Source of the DNA: Paracoccaceae bacterium
GTDB taxonomy: Bacteria; Pseudomonadota; Alphaproteobacteria; Rhodobacterales; Rhodobacteraceae
Length of the DNA stretch: 64,000 nt
Assembly (NCBI GenBank): GCA_020622085.1
Contig: JAHRYM010000001.1
Coordinates: 681,117 to 745,116 of the forward strand
Direction of reading: 5' to 3'
The notes under the pieces were generated by a model. That model had not been told where the DNA came from and searched no databases. It saw only the letters and a program-made list of their open reading frames with translations. The translations under genes were made by a program, and so were the position numbers. Within the stretch, counting starts at the first letter, position 1, and each line of letters opens with the position of its first letter. Positions 28,168 to 38,360 of this stretch are shown piece by piece.

Positions 28168-28653
28168 ATGATCCACAGCCACCCCGTCCGCGTCTATTAC
28201 GAGGATACCGATCTGGCGGGCATCGTCTATTACGCCAATTACCTGAAGTTCATCGAGCGCGGGCGCAGCGAATGGATCGCGGTGCTTGGGGTCGACCAGA
28301 TGGAGGTGCGCGCGCGGCTTGGGGTGGTCTTTGCCGTCCGCCGGGTCGAGGCCGATTACCTGCGGCCCGCCCGCTTTGGCGATGATCTTGTGGTCACCAC
28401 GCGACTTGCCGCAGTGACCGGCGCCCGCATCCTGCTGGAACAGGACGTCTTGCGCGGGGCGGAGTTGCTGTTTGCCGCACAGGTGACGCTGGTCTGTCTT
28501 GGCGATGAAGGGGCGGCAGCACGGGTTCCGGCAGAGATCCGCCAGAAGATGAGCGCAGGACTGCACCAGGCCGCCGTCTTCCCGGGCGCCGATGTCAGAC
28601 TTGACACATCGCTTGACGCAGATGTGTTGGCATTCCCCCTAAAACATCGCTAG
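28168..28653 (+). CDS. ybgC: Tol-Pal-associated acyl-CoA thioesterase
   Basis: A 161-residue hotdog-fold thioesterase. The catalytic Asp lies in YYEDTDLAGIVYYANYLKF and ERGRSEW follows, the YbgC signature. The ATG at 28168 has a GAGG site; a TTG at 28153 is possible but gives an unusual N-terminus. It stands directly before tolQ as in most tol-pal clusters. Confidence 0.93.
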   Translation: MIHSHPVRVYYEDTDLAGIVYYANYLKFIERGRSEWIAVLGVDQMEVRARLGVVFAVRRVEADYLRPARFGDDLVVTTRLAAVTGARILLEQDVLRGAELLFAAQVTLVCLGDEGAAARVPAEIRQKMSAGLHQAAVFPGADVRLDTSLDADVLAFPLKHR

Positions 28654-28712
28654 ATGTCGCGTTAATGAGCGCCACGCGAACAGGTCGTGGCCCAACCGGC
28701 GAGCAGAGACTG

Positions 28713-29408
28713 ATGGACACAAACACCCTTGCCATGGCGCAGGAGATCGACTTCTCCTTGCTGGCGCTCTTCATGCGCGCCTCCTTCATCGTCAAGATCG
28801 TGATGCTGCTGTTGATCGCCGCATCCTTCTGGTCCTGGACGATCATCGTGCAGAAGATCATCGCCTACCGGGCCGCGCGCGCCGAAGCGGCGGTCTTTGA
28901 CCGGGATTTCTGGTCGGGCGAACCGCTCGACGAATTGTTCGAAAAGATCGGCACGCAGCCAGACGGGGCCAGCGAAAAGATCTTTGCCAGCGGGATGATC
29001 GAATGGCGGCGCAGCCACCGTCAGGACGGCGGGCTGATCGCCGGCGCGCAGGCGCGGATCGACCGGTCGATGGACGTGGCGATCGTCAAGGAAAGCGAAC
29101 AGCTTTCGCGCGGCCTGCCGTTCCTTGCAACCGTGGGCTCGACCGCGCCCTTCGTCGGGCTGTTCGGCACGGTCTGGGGGATCAAGGTCGCCTTCGAGGA
29201 AATCGCGATTTCGCAAAACACCTCGCTTGCGGTCGTCGCCCCCGGCATCGCCGAGGCGCTGATGGCGACGGCGCTGGGCCTTGTCGCGGCGATCCCGGCG
29301 GTCGTGGCCTACAACAAGCTGTCGTCAGACAGCGACCGCATCATCGGCGGCTACGAGGCTTTCGCCGACGAATTTGCCACCATCCTGTCGCGCCAGCTGG
29401 ACGCCTGA
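28713..29408 (+). CDS. tolQ: Tol-Pal system protein TolQ
   Basis: A 231-residue inner-membrane ion-channel protein that forms the motor with TolR. Three helices are predicted (about 18-42, 134-158 and 168-190), with ATVGSTAPFVGLFGTVWGI and ALMATALGLVAAIPAVVAYN as family motifs. The start MDTNTLAM is preferred over an upstream in-frame start that would add a polar extension. Confidence 0.95.
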   Translation: MDTNTLAMAQEIDFSLLALFMRASFIVKIVMLLLIAASFWSWTIIVQKIIAYRAARAEAAVFDRDFWSGEPLDELFEKIGTQPDGASEKIFASGMIEWRRSHRQDGGLIAGAQARIDRSMDVAIVKESEQLSRGLPFLATVGSTAPFVGLFGTVWGIKVAFEEIAISQNTSLAVVAPGIAEALMATALGLVAAIPAVVAYNKLSSDSDRIIGGYEAFADEFATILSRQLDA

Positions 29409-29411
29409 GCC

Positions 29412-29912
29412 ATGGGCGCGGGCGTGATGAAAAAAGGCGGGGGCGGCAACCGTCGCCGCCGCGGGGCGCGGGGCAAGGCCGGGGTGATGGCCGAAATCAA
29501 CGTCACGCCCTTCGTGGACGTGATGCTGGTGCTCTTGATCATCTTCATGGTCGCGGCGCCGCTGATGACGGTCGGCGTGCCGCTGGAACTGCCCAAGACC
29601 GCCGCCAAGGCCGTTCCGACCGAGCAGGAAGAGCCGCTGACCATCTCGTTGCAGGCGGATGGCAAGATCTCGATCCAGAACACCGAAACCCCCGAAGACG
29701 AGCTGATCGCCAAGCTTTCCGCCATTGCATCGGAACGGCAGGACAAGAAGCTGTTTCTGCGCGCCGATGGCGCCATTCCCTATGAACGCGTCGTGCAGGT
29801 GATGGGTGCGCTGAACATGGGCGGCTTCAACAACATCGTCCTTGTCACCGATACCGGCGGGCCTTCGTTCAACGGCGGTGGCGCCTCCGCTCAGGCGCCG
29901 GCCGGGAACTGA
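29412..29912 (+). CDS. tolR: Tol-Pal system protein TolR (ExbD family)
   Basis: A 166-residue protein with a Gly/Arg-rich cytoplasmic start, one membrane helix (about 37-58) and a periplasmic domain. The proton-path Asp is in INVTPFVDVMLVLLIIFM. It begins 3 bases after tolQ and is followed by tolA after 5 bases. Confidence 0.95.
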   Translation: MGAGVMKKGGGGNRRRRGARGKAGVMAEINVTPFVDVMLVLLIIFMVAAPLMTVGVPLELPKTAAKAVPTEQEEPLTISLQADGKISIQNTETPEDELIAKLSAIASERQDKKLFLRADGAIPYERVVQVMGALNMGGFNNIVLVTDTGGPSFNGGGASAQAPAGN

Positions 29913-29917
29913 CCCCG

Positions 29918-31120
29918 ATGGATACGGCGAACGAACAGCGCACCGGCATGATCGTCTCGGCCGTCGGCCACGGCGGTTTCCTGCTGTGGGCGCTGATCGG
30001 CGGGTTCTTCAACGCACCCGACAATCCTGCCACGATAATCACCTCCGAAGTCTCGCTGATGTCGTCGGACCAGTTCGCGGCACTTCAGGCGGCCGCGCCG
30101 AAGGCCACGACGGCGGCTCCCGATGCGCCGTCGATGCCGAAGGCCGGCTCGGAAACCCCGCCCGAGCCGCCGAAACCCGAACCGCAGCCAGAGCCGAAGC
30201 CGACCCCGGCAGAACCCGAACCGCAGCCGCAGCCCGACCCCGCGCCGGATGTGACCGAGGTCACGCCCCCCGAGGCGCAGGTGACCGACACGCCGCCGCC
30301 GCCGATAACTTCGCCCGCCGAGGAACCATCGGCGATGGTATCGCCGACCCTGTCGGAAAAGCCGAAACCCAAGCCTGCGCCGCGCGTCGCGCCAGAGCCG
30401 ACCGAGGCGCCGCCCCCCGATGCGACCATCGCCGAAGAGGCCAAGCCCCAGCAGGCACCTGACGAAGCCGCCAAGCCTGATCAACCGATCGAGGAACCCA
30501 AGACCGCGACCGCACCGCCGGAATCGGGCGAAGTGCTGAAGACCGAGGAAAACAAGGACAACGTGCCCGCGTCCTCGGCGCCGGTCGCTTCGGCACGGCC
30601 GAAGCAGAAGCCCGCGAAACCCGCCCCCGTCCAGGAACCCGCCACCGAACCCGCCGCGCCGGCCGAGACCGAGGTGGCCAAGACCACCGAACAGACCGGC
30701 ACCGATCAGGCCGGGATCGACAGCGCGCTGGCCGATGCGCTTGCCGGCGAGCAGGCCGAGGAAGCCAGCCCCGGCACCGGCTTGGCCGACAACGGCCCGC
30801 CGATGACCAGCGGCGAAAAGGATGCGCTGGTGCTGGCGGTCAAGGCCTGCTGGAACGTCGGCGCGCTGTCGACCGATGCTCTGCGCACGGTTGTGACGGT
30901 GGGCGTGACCATGGGGCAGGACGGAAGGCCGGATGCGGGTTCCATCCGCATGATCGGATATGAGGGCGGCGACGAAACCGCCGCGCGCGGGGCATTCGAT
31001 GCCGGGCGCCGCGCGATCATCCGCTGCACCAAGGACGGCTATCCGCTGCCGCCCGACAAATATGGCCAGTGGCGCGAAATCGAGGTTGTCTTCGATCCCT
31101 CGCAGATGAGGATGAAATGA
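29918..31120 (+). CDS. tolA: Tol-Pal system protein TolA
   Basis: A 400-residue periplasm-spanning protein. A single N-terminal membrane helix (about 10-31) is followed by a long Pro/Glu/Lys/Ala-rich segment (about 60-295) and a globular C-terminal domain (about 300-400) with [20 protein letters not shown], the TolA/TonB-C-like fold that meets TolB and Pal. In place of the E. coli coiled coil the middle is proline-rich ([16 protein letters not shown]). Confidence 0.93.
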   Translation: MDTANEQRTGMIVSAVGHGGFLLWALIGGFFNAPDNPATIITSEVSLMSSDQFAALQAAAPKATTAAPDAPSMPKAGSETPPEPPKPEPQPEPKPTPAEPEPQPQPDPAPDVTEVTPPEAQVTDTPPPPITSPAEEPSAMVSPTLSEKPKPKPAPRVAPEPTEAPPPDATIAEEAKPQQAPDEAAKPDQPIEEPKTATAPPESGEVLKTEENKDNVPASSAPVASARPKQKPAKPAPVQEPATEPAAPAETEVAKTTEQTGTDQAGIDSALADALAGEQAEEASPGTGLADNGPPMTSGEKDALVLAVKACWNVGALSTDALRTVVTVGVTMGQDGRPDAGSIRMIGYEGGDETAARGAFDAGRRAIIRCTKDGYPLPPDKYGQWREIEVVFDPSQMRMK

Positions 31121-31251
31121 TGGCCCGCGCCTGTCCGACCTCCACCGCCCCCGTCATCGTCACCGCCCCCGCCACCGACCGCCGCCACTGCCTTTGCCGC
31201 AGCCAAAGCCGCAACCAACGACGCCTTGTTCCGACGAAGGGAATTCCCGCC

Positions 31252-32574
31252 ATGTTCCGCACCCTGTGCCTTGCCGCCGCCCTGATGGGCAGCGCTGCCC
31301 TTTCCGCGATGCCAGCACTGGCGCAGAGCGGCCCTTTGCGCATCACCATCACCGATGGCGTGATCGAACCCTTGCCCTTTGCCGCGCCCGTCTTCACCGA
31401 CGAGGGCGGCGCGGGCGAGCTTTCGGCCGCGATCACCCAGCTTGTCGCCGCCGATCTGGAAGGCACGGGGCTTTTCCGCCAGATCGACCCTTCGGCCTAT
31501 ATCGGCGGGACCAGCTTTGACGCGCCCGTGGCCTACGAGAACTGGAAGGCGATCAACGCGCAGGCGCTGATTACCGGGGCGGTGACGGCTTCGGGCGGGA
31601 AGATCCAGGTCAAGTTCCGGCTGTTCGACGTGTTTTCCGGCCAGCCCCTGGGTGAGGGCCTGCAATTCGCGGGAACCGAGGCCGACTGGCGGCGGATGGC
31701 GCACAAGGTGGCCGACCAGATCTACAGCCGGATTACCGGTGAAGGCCCCTATTTCGACAGCCGCGTGGTCTATGTCTCGGAAAGCGGGCCCAAGAACGCG
31801 CGGCAGAAGCGGCTGGCGATCAGCGATTACGATGGCGCCAATGTCCAGTATCTGACCGACAGCTCCACCATCGTCATCGCGCCGCGGTTTTCGCCCGATG
31901 GCAACCGGATCCTCTTCACCTCGTTCGAGACGGGCTTCCCGCGCATCAAGCTCATGGATATCGGTTCGATGGCATCAAAGCCCCTGGCCGACCTGCAGGG
32001 AAACATGACCTTCGCGCCGCGCTTTTCGCCGGACGCGTCTTCGGTGATCTTCTCGCTGGAACAGGGCGGCAACACCGACCTTTACGCGATGAACCTGCGG
32101 GGTGGCGGCATCAGCCAACTGACCAATTCGCCCGCGATCGAAACCGCGCCGTCCTATTCGCCCGACAGCAGCCAGATCGTCTTTGAAAGCGACCGGTCCG
32201 GCACGCAGCAGATCTACGTCATGCCCGCTGGCGGCGGCGAACCCACGCGCATCAGCTTTGGCGAGGGGCGCTATTCCACCCCGGTCTGGAGCCCGCGCGG
32301 CGACATGATCGCCTTCACCAAGCAGAACAAGGGCCGCTTCCATATCGGCGTCATGCGGGTGGACGGTTCCGAGGAACGGCTGCTGACCTCTTCCTTCTTG
32401 GACGAAGGTCCGACCTGGGCGCCGAACGGCCGGGTGATCATGTTCACCCGCGAAAGCGCCGGTGCGGCGGGGGGTGCGCAGCTCTATTCGGTCGACATCT
32501 CGGGGCGGGCGCTCAGGGCGGTGCCGATGAAGGGCGCAGCGTCGGACCCGTCGTGGTCGCCGCTGCTGCCGTGA
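31252..32574 (+). CDS. tolB: Tol-Pal system beta-propeller TolB
   Basis: A 440-residue periplasmic protein. The signal peptide (1-24, cleavage after ALA) is followed by an N-terminal domain and a six-bladed WD40-like propeller with repeated [23 protein letters not shown] motifs. The start MFRTLC was chosen because it begins the signal peptide; an ATG overlapping the tolA stop would add 45 unlikely residues. Confidence 0.95.
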   Translation: MFRTLCLAAALMGSAALSAMPALAQSGPLRITITDGVIEPLPFAAPVFTDEGGAGELSAAITQLVAADLEGTGLFRQIDPSAYIGGTSFDAPVAYENWKAINAQALITGAVTASGGKIQVKFRLFDVFSGQPLGEGLQFAGTEADWRRMAHKVADQIYSRITGEGPYFDSRVVYVSESGPKNARQKRLAISDYDGANVQYLTDSSTIVIAPRFSPDGNRILFTSFETGFPRIKLMDIGSMASKPLADLQGNMTFAPRFSPDASSVIFSLEQGGNTDLYAMNLRGGGISQLTNSPAIETAPSYSPDSSQIVFESDRSGTQQIYVMPAGGGEPTRISFGEGRYSTPVWSPRGDMIAFTKQNKGRFHIGVMRVDGSEERLLTSSFLDEGPTWAPNGRVIMFTRESAGAAGGAQLYSVDISGRALRAVPMKGAASDPSWSPLLP

Positions 32575-32672
32575 AGGACGCAACAGGTGGCGGGGCAAGG
32601 ATTCCCAAAGCCGAAAGCTGGTGTTAAGGTGGCCCTGGAACGGGGCCAAGAGCAACAAGGCGGAACCATCGA

Positions 32673-33200
32673 ATGAACAAGATCACCATTTCGCTTCTCC
32701 TGATCGGGGCGCTTGCCCTGTCGGCGTGCAACAATCCGAACAAATACGGCAAGGGCGCCGGAGCGGCGGGCCTGAATGGCGCCGGCGCGGGCGGCATCGG
32801 CGTGGGTGGTCTGGGCGACCCGAATGATCCGAACTCGCCGGCCTATTTCGCGCAGACCATCGGCGACAAGGTGCATTTCGTCGTCGATCAGTCGACGCTG
32901 ACCCCCGAGGCGCGCGGCATCCTGACCTCTCAGGCCAACTGGCTGGGCCAGCACCCGGGCTACACCGCGATCATCGAAGGCCATGCCGACGAACAGGGCA
33001 CCCGCGAATACAACCTGGCACTGGGTGCGCGCCGCGCGACCGCCGTGCAGGAATTCCTGATTGCCAATGGCGTTGCGGGCAATCGCCTGCGCACCGTGTC
33101 CTATGGCAAGGAACGCCCGCTTGCCGTCTGTTCGGATGAACAGTGCTATTCGCAGAACCGCCGCGCGGTCACGGTCATCTCGGCCGGCGCCGGCGTCTGA
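32673..33200 (+). CDS. pal: Peptidoglycan-associated lipoprotein Pal
   Basis: A 175-residue outer-membrane lipoprotein. The lipobox LSAC (Cys19) and a glycine-rich linker are followed by an OmpA-like peptidoglycan-binding domain (about 62-172) with EGHADEQGTREYNLALGARRA. It is the last core member of tol-pal. Confidence 0.96.
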   Translation: MNKITISLLLIGALALSACNNPNKYGKGAGAAGLNGAGAGGIGVGGLGDPNDPNSPAYFAQTIGDKVHFVVDQSTLTPEARGILTSQANWLGQHPGYTAIIEGHADEQGTREYNLALGARRATAVQEFLIANGVAGNRLRTVSYGKERPLAVCSDEQCYSQNRRAVTVISAGAGV

Positions 33201-33229
33201 CGGGCAGATCGGGAAAGGACAGGCGCGGG

Positions 33230-34123
33230 ATGAACCGGCCGTTCAGATTGATGCTGGCACTTGTGGCGGCGCTTGCCGCCCCCGGTCTGGCGACCGAAGC
33301 CTTCGCAGCGGGCGGCGCTTCGAAAGAGACGCTGGCCGATGTGCGCAAGGAACTGGAAACGCTTGCCGGCAGTCTCCAGAAGCTCCGGTCCGAACTCGTG
33401 GCCGGCGGCGCGGGCGGCTTTCAGGCCGCAGGTGGTGCCGCGGCACTTGACCGCATGAACGCGATCGAGGCGGAACTGACCCGTCTCACGCAGCGCACCG
33501 AGGAATTGCAGAATCAGATCAACCGGGTGGTGTCGGATGGCACCAACCGGATTGGCGACCTGGAATTCCGGCTGTGCGAACTGGAAGAAGGTTGTGACCC
33601 GTCGAAACTGCCGGTCACGGAATCCCTTGGGGGCGCGCCCGCCGGCGGCTCTGCGGGGGCGGCGGCCCCGGTCGTGACGACCCAGCCCGCGACGGGCGGT
33701 GCGGCGTCGGGCGGTGCGGCCTCGGGCGCGCCAGAAATGGCCATCAACGAACAGGCGGACTTTGATCGGGCGAAGGCGGCGCTCGATAAAGGTGACTTTC
33801 GCGGCGCCGCGGACCTCTTTGCGGCCTATGCCGAAGCCTACCCGGGCGGTGCGCTGACCGGTGACGCGCAGTTCTATCGCGGCGAGGCGCTGGCCCAGGC
33901 TGGCGACACGCCGGGATCGGCGCGCGCCTATCTGGAAAGCTTCTCGGGCGCGCCCACGGGTCCGCGCGCGGCTGCGTCGCTGGTGAAGCTGGGCACCGCG
34001 CTTGGCACGCTTGGCCAGAAGCAGGAAGCCTGCGTGACCCTGGCCGAAGTGGGGAACCGCTTCCCCTCGGCCCCCGAGGCGACCGAGGCGCAGAGCACCA
34101 TGCGCAACCTTGGCTGCCAGTGA
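33230..34123 (+). CDS. cpoB: Cell division coordinator CpoB (YbgF)
   Basis: A 297-residue periplasmic protein. A signal peptide (1-25, cleavage near AFA) is followed by a coiled coil (about 30-125), a low-complexity Gly/Ala/Thr linker and a C-terminal TPR domain (about 175-297) with DFDRAKAALDKGDFRGAADLF and QFYRGEALAQAGD. CpoB links peptidoglycan synthesis to outer-membrane constriction. Confidence 0.93.
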   Translation: MNRPFRLMLALVAALAAPGLATEAFAAGGASKETLADVRKELETLAGSLQKLRSELVAGGAGGFQAAGGAAALDRMNAIEAELTRLTQRTEELQNQINRVVSDGTNRIGDLEFRLCELEEGCDPSKLPVTESLGGAPAGGSAGAAAPVVTTQPATGGAASGGAASGAPEMAINEQADFDRAKAALDKGDFRGAADLFAAYAEAYPGGALTGDAQFYRGEALAQAGDTPGSARAYLESFSGAPTGPRAAASLVKLGTALGTLGQKQEACVTLAEVGNRFPSAPEATEAQSTMRNLGCQ

Positions 34124-34136
34124 CCGGGGCCTGCCG

Positions 34137-35378
34137 ATGACGCCGGAAGCGGCGATTGCGGCCTGCCTTCAACGACATGGCGCGCCCAGGGGGGAAACCC
34201 CTCTGGGCGTTGCCGTTTCCGGCGGGTCGGATTCGATGGCGCTTCTGCATCTGCTGGCGGGGCAGGGGCTGCGACTGTCGGTGGCGACGGTCGACCACGG
34301 CTTGCGGGCCGAGGCGGCGGCAGAAGCCGCGATGGTCGCCGCCACCTGTGCGGGTCTCGGGTTGCCGCATGCCACGCTGCGCTGGACAGATCCGGGCGGG
34401 CCGGGAAACCTTTCTGCCCGCGCCCGCGCGGCGCGCTACGGTTTGCTGCGGGACTGGGCTGCGGGCCAGGGGATCGACACGGTCACGCTGGGCCATACGC
34501 TCGACGATCAGGCCGAAACGGTGCTGATGCGGCTGGCGCGGGGGTCGGGCGTCGATGGCCTGTCGGGCATGTCCGAGGCGCGGTTGGATGGCGGCATCCT
34601 CTGGCTGCGCCCGTTGCTGTCGCAGCGCAGGCTGGCCTTGCGCGACTGGCTTCAGGCCCGTGGCATCGGCTGGGCCGATGATCCCACGAATGACGATCCC
34701 GCCTATGATCGCGTGAAGGCGCGACAGGCGCTTCACCTGCTGGCGCCCTTGGGGATCAGCCGCGAGGGGTTGGCGGAAACCGCGCAGTGGATGGCCCGCG
34801 CGCGTGAGGTGCTTGCGGCAGCGGCAGCGGCCCTTGCGGATACCGCCCTGCGCCACGAGGCCGGTGAGATTGTGATCGAGGCTGACACCTATCGCGCCGC
34901 AGCCGATGAAACCCGCCTGCGGCTTTTGTCTGCCGCGATCTGCTGGATCGGCGGAACCGCCTACCGCCCGCGACTGGCGACCCTGATGCAGGTTGAGGCG
35001 TCAGTGCTGGCAGGGCAGGTGCGCACGCTGGCGGGCTGCCTGATTTCGCACAGGCGCGGCCTGATCCGGGTGGGGCGCGAACCGCAGGCGGTCGCGTGGC
35101 AGGTATCAAGCCCTGATCGGATCTGGGATCGGCGCTGGCGCCTTGTCGGCCCGCCCGCGCCTGACGGGGCAGAACTCCGATACCTGGGCGAGGCCGGAAT
35201 CGCGCTTTGCCCCGGCTGGCGCGACATGGGCCTGCCCCGGGCATCCGTGATCGCCGCGCCGGCCCTGTGGCAAGGAAACACCTTGCTGGCCGCGCCTCTG
35301 GCCGCAAATCCGGTCGATTGGGCGCTGGAACCGGTCCGAAGCCCGGCGGATTTCGCCCGAATGCTAATCGCGCATTGA
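34137..35378 (+). CDS. tilS: tRNA(Ile)-lysidine synthase
   Basis: A 413-residue ATP-dependent enzyme that makes lysidine at position 34 of tRNA-Ile. The PP-loop SGGSDS is at 28-33, then VDHGLR, GHTLDDQAETVLMRLARGSG and DPTNDDPAYDR, all typical. The ATG at 34137 was chosen because it places the PP-loop at normal distance; a TTG inside cpoB is the other option. Confidence 0.95.
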   Translation: MTPEAAIAACLQRHGAPRGETPLGVAVSGGSDSMALLHLLAGQGLRLSVATVDHGLRAEAAAEAAMVAATCAGLGLPHATLRWTDPGGPGNLSARARAARYGLLRDWAAGQGIDTVTLGHTLDDQAETVLMRLARGSGVDGLSGMSEARLDGGILWLRPLLSQRRLALRDWLQARGIGWADDPTNDDPAYDRVKARQALHLLAPLGISREGLAETAQWMARAREVLAAAAAALADTALRHEAGEIVIEADTYRAAADETRLRLLSAAICWIGGTAYRPRLATLMQVEASVLAGQVRTLAGCLISHRRGLIRVGREPQAVAWQVSSPDRIWDRRWRLVGPPAPDGAELRYLGEAGIALCPGWRDMGLPRASVIAAPALWQGNTLLAAPLAANPVDWALEPVRSPADFARMLIAH

Positions 35379-35453
35379 ACCCGCCCGCCCAATCTCTATT
35401 TTAGGAACAACCGGCCCGGTCTTTTCTTCCGGGCATGTCTGGAGGACTTCCCC

Positions 35454-37358
35454 TTGGGTAATGCGAGAAACATCGCTTTCTGGGTCGTGCTGTTCGTGCT
35501 GATCCTGGCGCTGTTCCAGCTGTTCGGCAACAATCAATCCACGATGAACAGCCGCACCTGGAGCTATTCCGAATTCATCAACGCGGTGAACAAGGATCAG
35601 GTGGCCAGCGTCAAGATCGACGGCGAGAACCTGACGATCCGGGGCAAGGACGGGCAGCAATATGTCTCGACCGCGCCGCGCGATGAAAGCCTGCCCCAGC
35701 GGCTTCTGGACAAGAACGTTGAAGTGACCGCCGTTCGCCAGCAGCAATCGGGCTTCATGTCGCTTCTGTCGCTGTGGCTGCCTTTCGTCCTGCTGATCGG
35801 CGTGTGGTTCTTCTTCATGAACCGGATGCAGGGCGGCGGCAAAGGCGGGGCGATGGGCTTTGGCAAGTCGCGCGCCAAGCTCTTGACCGAAAAGCACGGC
35901 CGCGTGACCTTCGACGATGTGGCGGGCATCGACGAGGCCAAGGAAGAACTGGAAGAGATCGTCGAATTCCTGCGCAACCCGCAGAAGTTCAGCCGTCTGG
36001 GCGGCAAGATCCCTAAGGGCGCGCTGCTCGTCGGGCCTCCGGGCACCGGCAAGACGCTTCTGGCCCGCGCCATCGCGGGTGAGGCGGGCGTGCCCTTCTT
36101 CACCATTTCCGGGTCGGACTTCGTCGAGATGTTCGTGGGCGTCGGCGCGTCCCGTGTGCGCGACATGTTCGAACAGGCCAAGAAGAACGCCCCCTGCATC
36201 GTCTTCATCGACGAGATTGACGCCGTGGGCCGGTCGCGTGGCGTGGGCATCGGCGGCGGCAACGACGAACGCGAACAGACGCTGAACCAGCTTCTTGTCG
36301 AAATGGACGGGTTCGAGGCCAACGAGGGCATCATCATCGTCGCCGCCACCAACCGCCGCGACGTGCTTGACCCGGCACTGCTGCGCCCGGGTCGGTTCGA
36401 CCGGCAGATCCATGTGCCGAACCCCGATATCAAGGGCCGGGAAAAGATCCTCAACGTCCACTCCCGCAAGGTGCCGCTTGGCCCCGATGTCGACTTGCGC
36501 CTGATCGCACGCGGCAGCCCCGGTTTCTCGGGCGCCGACCTTGCCAACCTGGTCAACGAGGCGGCGCTGATGGCCGCCCGTGTCGGCCGCCGCTTTGTCA
36601 CGATGGACGATTTCGAAAACGCCAAGGACAAGGTGATGATGGGCGTCGAACGCCGCTCCATGGTCCTGACGCCCGAGCAGAAGGAAATGACCGCCTATCA
36701 CGAGGCAGGCCACGCCATTGTCGGCATGGCGCTGCCCAAGTGCGATCCGGTCTACAAGGCGACGATCATCCCGCGCGGCAGCGCCTTGGGCATGGTGGTC
36801 AGCCTGCCGGAAATCGACCGGCTGAACTACCACAAGGACGAGGCCAAGGAAAAGATCGCCATGACCATGGCGGGCAAGGCCGCCGAGATCATCAAATGGG
36901 GCGAGGAACGCGTCTCGAACGGGCCGGCCGGCGATATCCAGCAGGCTTCGGCCATTGCGCGGGCGATGGTCATGCGCTGGGGCATGTCGGACAAGGTCGG
37001 AAACATCGATTATGCCGAGGCGCATGAAGGCTATCAGGGCAATACCGGCGGCTTCTCGGTTTCGACCAAGACCAAGGAAATGATCGAGGACGAGGTCCGC
37101 GACCTGATCGAGGAAGGCTACCAGCGCGCCCGCGCGATCCTTCTGGAAAAGGGTGAAGATTTCGAGCGTCTGGCGCAGGGCCTGCTGGAATACGAAACCC
37201 TGACAGGTGACGAGATCCGCAAGGTGATCGCGGGCGAACCGATGGACGGCGATGATGCGGGAACGCCTGCGCCCTCTGATGCGCCTTCGCTGACGGCGGT
37301 GCCGAGGACTGCCCGGGCTCGGCCGAAACCCGATCTGGGCGCGGAACCCAGCGCCTGA
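35454..37358 (+). CDS. ftsH: ATP-dependent zinc metalloprotease FtsH
   Basis: A 634-residue membrane-bound AAA+ protease. Two membrane helices (about 8-24 and 106-122) flank a periplasmic domain; Walker A GPPGTGKT is at 194-201, Walker B IVFIDEID at 249-256, and the zinc site HEAGH at 416-420. The start is TTG, supported by a strong GGAGGA site 7 bases before it and by the conserved [11 protein letters not shown]. The end is a variable Pro/Ala-rich tail. Confidence 0.97.
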   Translation: MGNARNIAFWVVLFVLILALFQLFGNNQSTMNSRTWSYSEFINAVNKDQVASVKIDGENLTIRGKDGQQYVSTAPRDESLPQRLLDKNVEVTAVRQQQSGFMSLLSLWLPFVLLIGVWFFFMNRMQGGGKGGAMGFGKSRAKLLTEKHGRVTFDDVAGIDEAKEELEEIVEFLRNPQKFSRLGGKIPKGALLVGPPGTGKTLLARAIAGEAGVPFFTISGSDFVEMFVGVGASRVRDMFEQAKKNAPCIVFIDEIDAVGRSRGVGIGGGNDEREQTLNQLLVEMDGFEANEGIIIVAATNRRDVLDPALLRPGRFDRQIHVPNPDIKGREKILNVHSRKVPLGPDVDLRLIARGSPGFSGADLANLVNEAALMAARVGRRFVTMDDFENAKDKVMMGVERRSMVLTPEQKEMTAYHEAGHAIVGMALPKCDPVYKATIIPRGSALGMVVSLPEIDRLNYHKDEAKEKIAMTMAGKAAEIIKWGEERVSNGPAGDIQQASAIARAMVMRWGMSDKVGNIDYAEAHEGYQGNTGGFSVSTKTKEMIEDEVRDLIEEGYQRARAILLEKGEDFERLAQGLLEYETLTGDEIRKVIAGEPMDGDDAGTPAPSDAPSLTAVPRTARARPKPDLGAEPSA

Positions 37359-37386
37359 GTCCGGGAAGCCTGACGGTCATTCATGC

Positions 37387-37414
37387 AAGGGCGGCGCCGA
37401 AAGGGCCGCCCTTT
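37387..37414 (+). terminator. Probable terminator after ftsH
   Basis: A 9-base-pair stem (AAGGGCGGC / GCCGCCCTT) follows the ftsH stop by 28 bases and leads into TGCCTT. The T-tract is broken, so efficiency is uncertain. Confidence 0.6.
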
Positions 37415-38350
37415 GCCTTGGCGCGATTGCGTCCGCCGGATGCGTGCTGCAATCTCGGGCCAGCAGACGCGGACGAGCTGATCGACCGGAACCCGCAGCC
37501 TTGTTCGCGCTTCCGCGATCTGCGCCTGTGGCCGGCACTTGACCGTCTTGCGCCTGTCGGTGACCTGCCGTCGGGCGCGGCGTCCGGCTACGGCGGTGGT
37601 GCGATGTCTCGGCCACTCTTGCAAAGATTTCCGGGCCGGGCGCTGATCGGTGTCGTGCCTCGACCGCCATGCTGGCGGCGGCGTGGAAGGGCGGACCCTA
37701 TCGGGAACTCGTCTCCTCGGGCCTTGCCGCCTGACGGGCACCGGCACCGATCTTTTCGAAAGCGGCGCAGCACTGGCTGCTTGATCACGACCATCTTCCA
37801 CGGTTGGAAAGGGTGCTGGCTTCGGCTGGCGAGTTGGCCGTTCAGGTGCCGCGACAATTTGGCGCGCCCTCGCACGGTTGTCGCGTGACTTCGTTGCCCG
37901 GATGTTTCGTGACCGGTTCGACCTTTTCCACCGGCACCTGCCAGTATGCGCCGGTGGATTGCGCCGGGCGGCTTTCCCCGCCGGGGCAGGCTGATGTCGG
38001 CGAAACCGATGATATCCTGTGACTTTCGGCCGCAGGGACGGACCATCGGGTGCGGCATTTCACCAGATCGATTGCGATGGGTCCGTTCCCTGACCGGCCT
38101 TCCGGTAACGAGGTGGTGGTCTTCACCGGTCGTTATGACGATGCCTTCATCCCGCCTGTCCGAGGATAGAGGACGGTTCTGTTCTCTTTCCCATCCGCCG
38201 GCTGTTCCTCACGATCCGGCTCGGACAGAGCGCTGCCCTTGCCGGTGCTTGCCGAATCTGCAACAGCACCTGTCGGAATTGTCACCACGCTGCGTATTGC
38301 AGCGGATAGAACCCCAACATGCCGGTCTCCCGGCCCAGAAATGTCACTAT
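37415..38350 (+). other. Gene-free region, possibly a decayed gene
   Basis: About 0.93 kb without an intact gene, unusual for this dense stretch. Protein-like segments appear on the plus strand in different frames: RFRDLRLWPALDRLAP near 37.52 kb, AWKGGPYRELVSSGLAA near 37.7 kb, HDHLPRLERVLASAGELAV near 37.8 kb, SRDFVARMFRDRFDLFHR near 37.9 kb and GNEVVVFTGRYDDAFIPPV near 38.13 kb. Stops and frame changes separate them. I cannot name a family. It could be a gene ruined by several frameshifts, or chance in GC-rich DNA. Confidence 0.4.
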
Positions 38351-38360
38351 GGAGAAGAGC

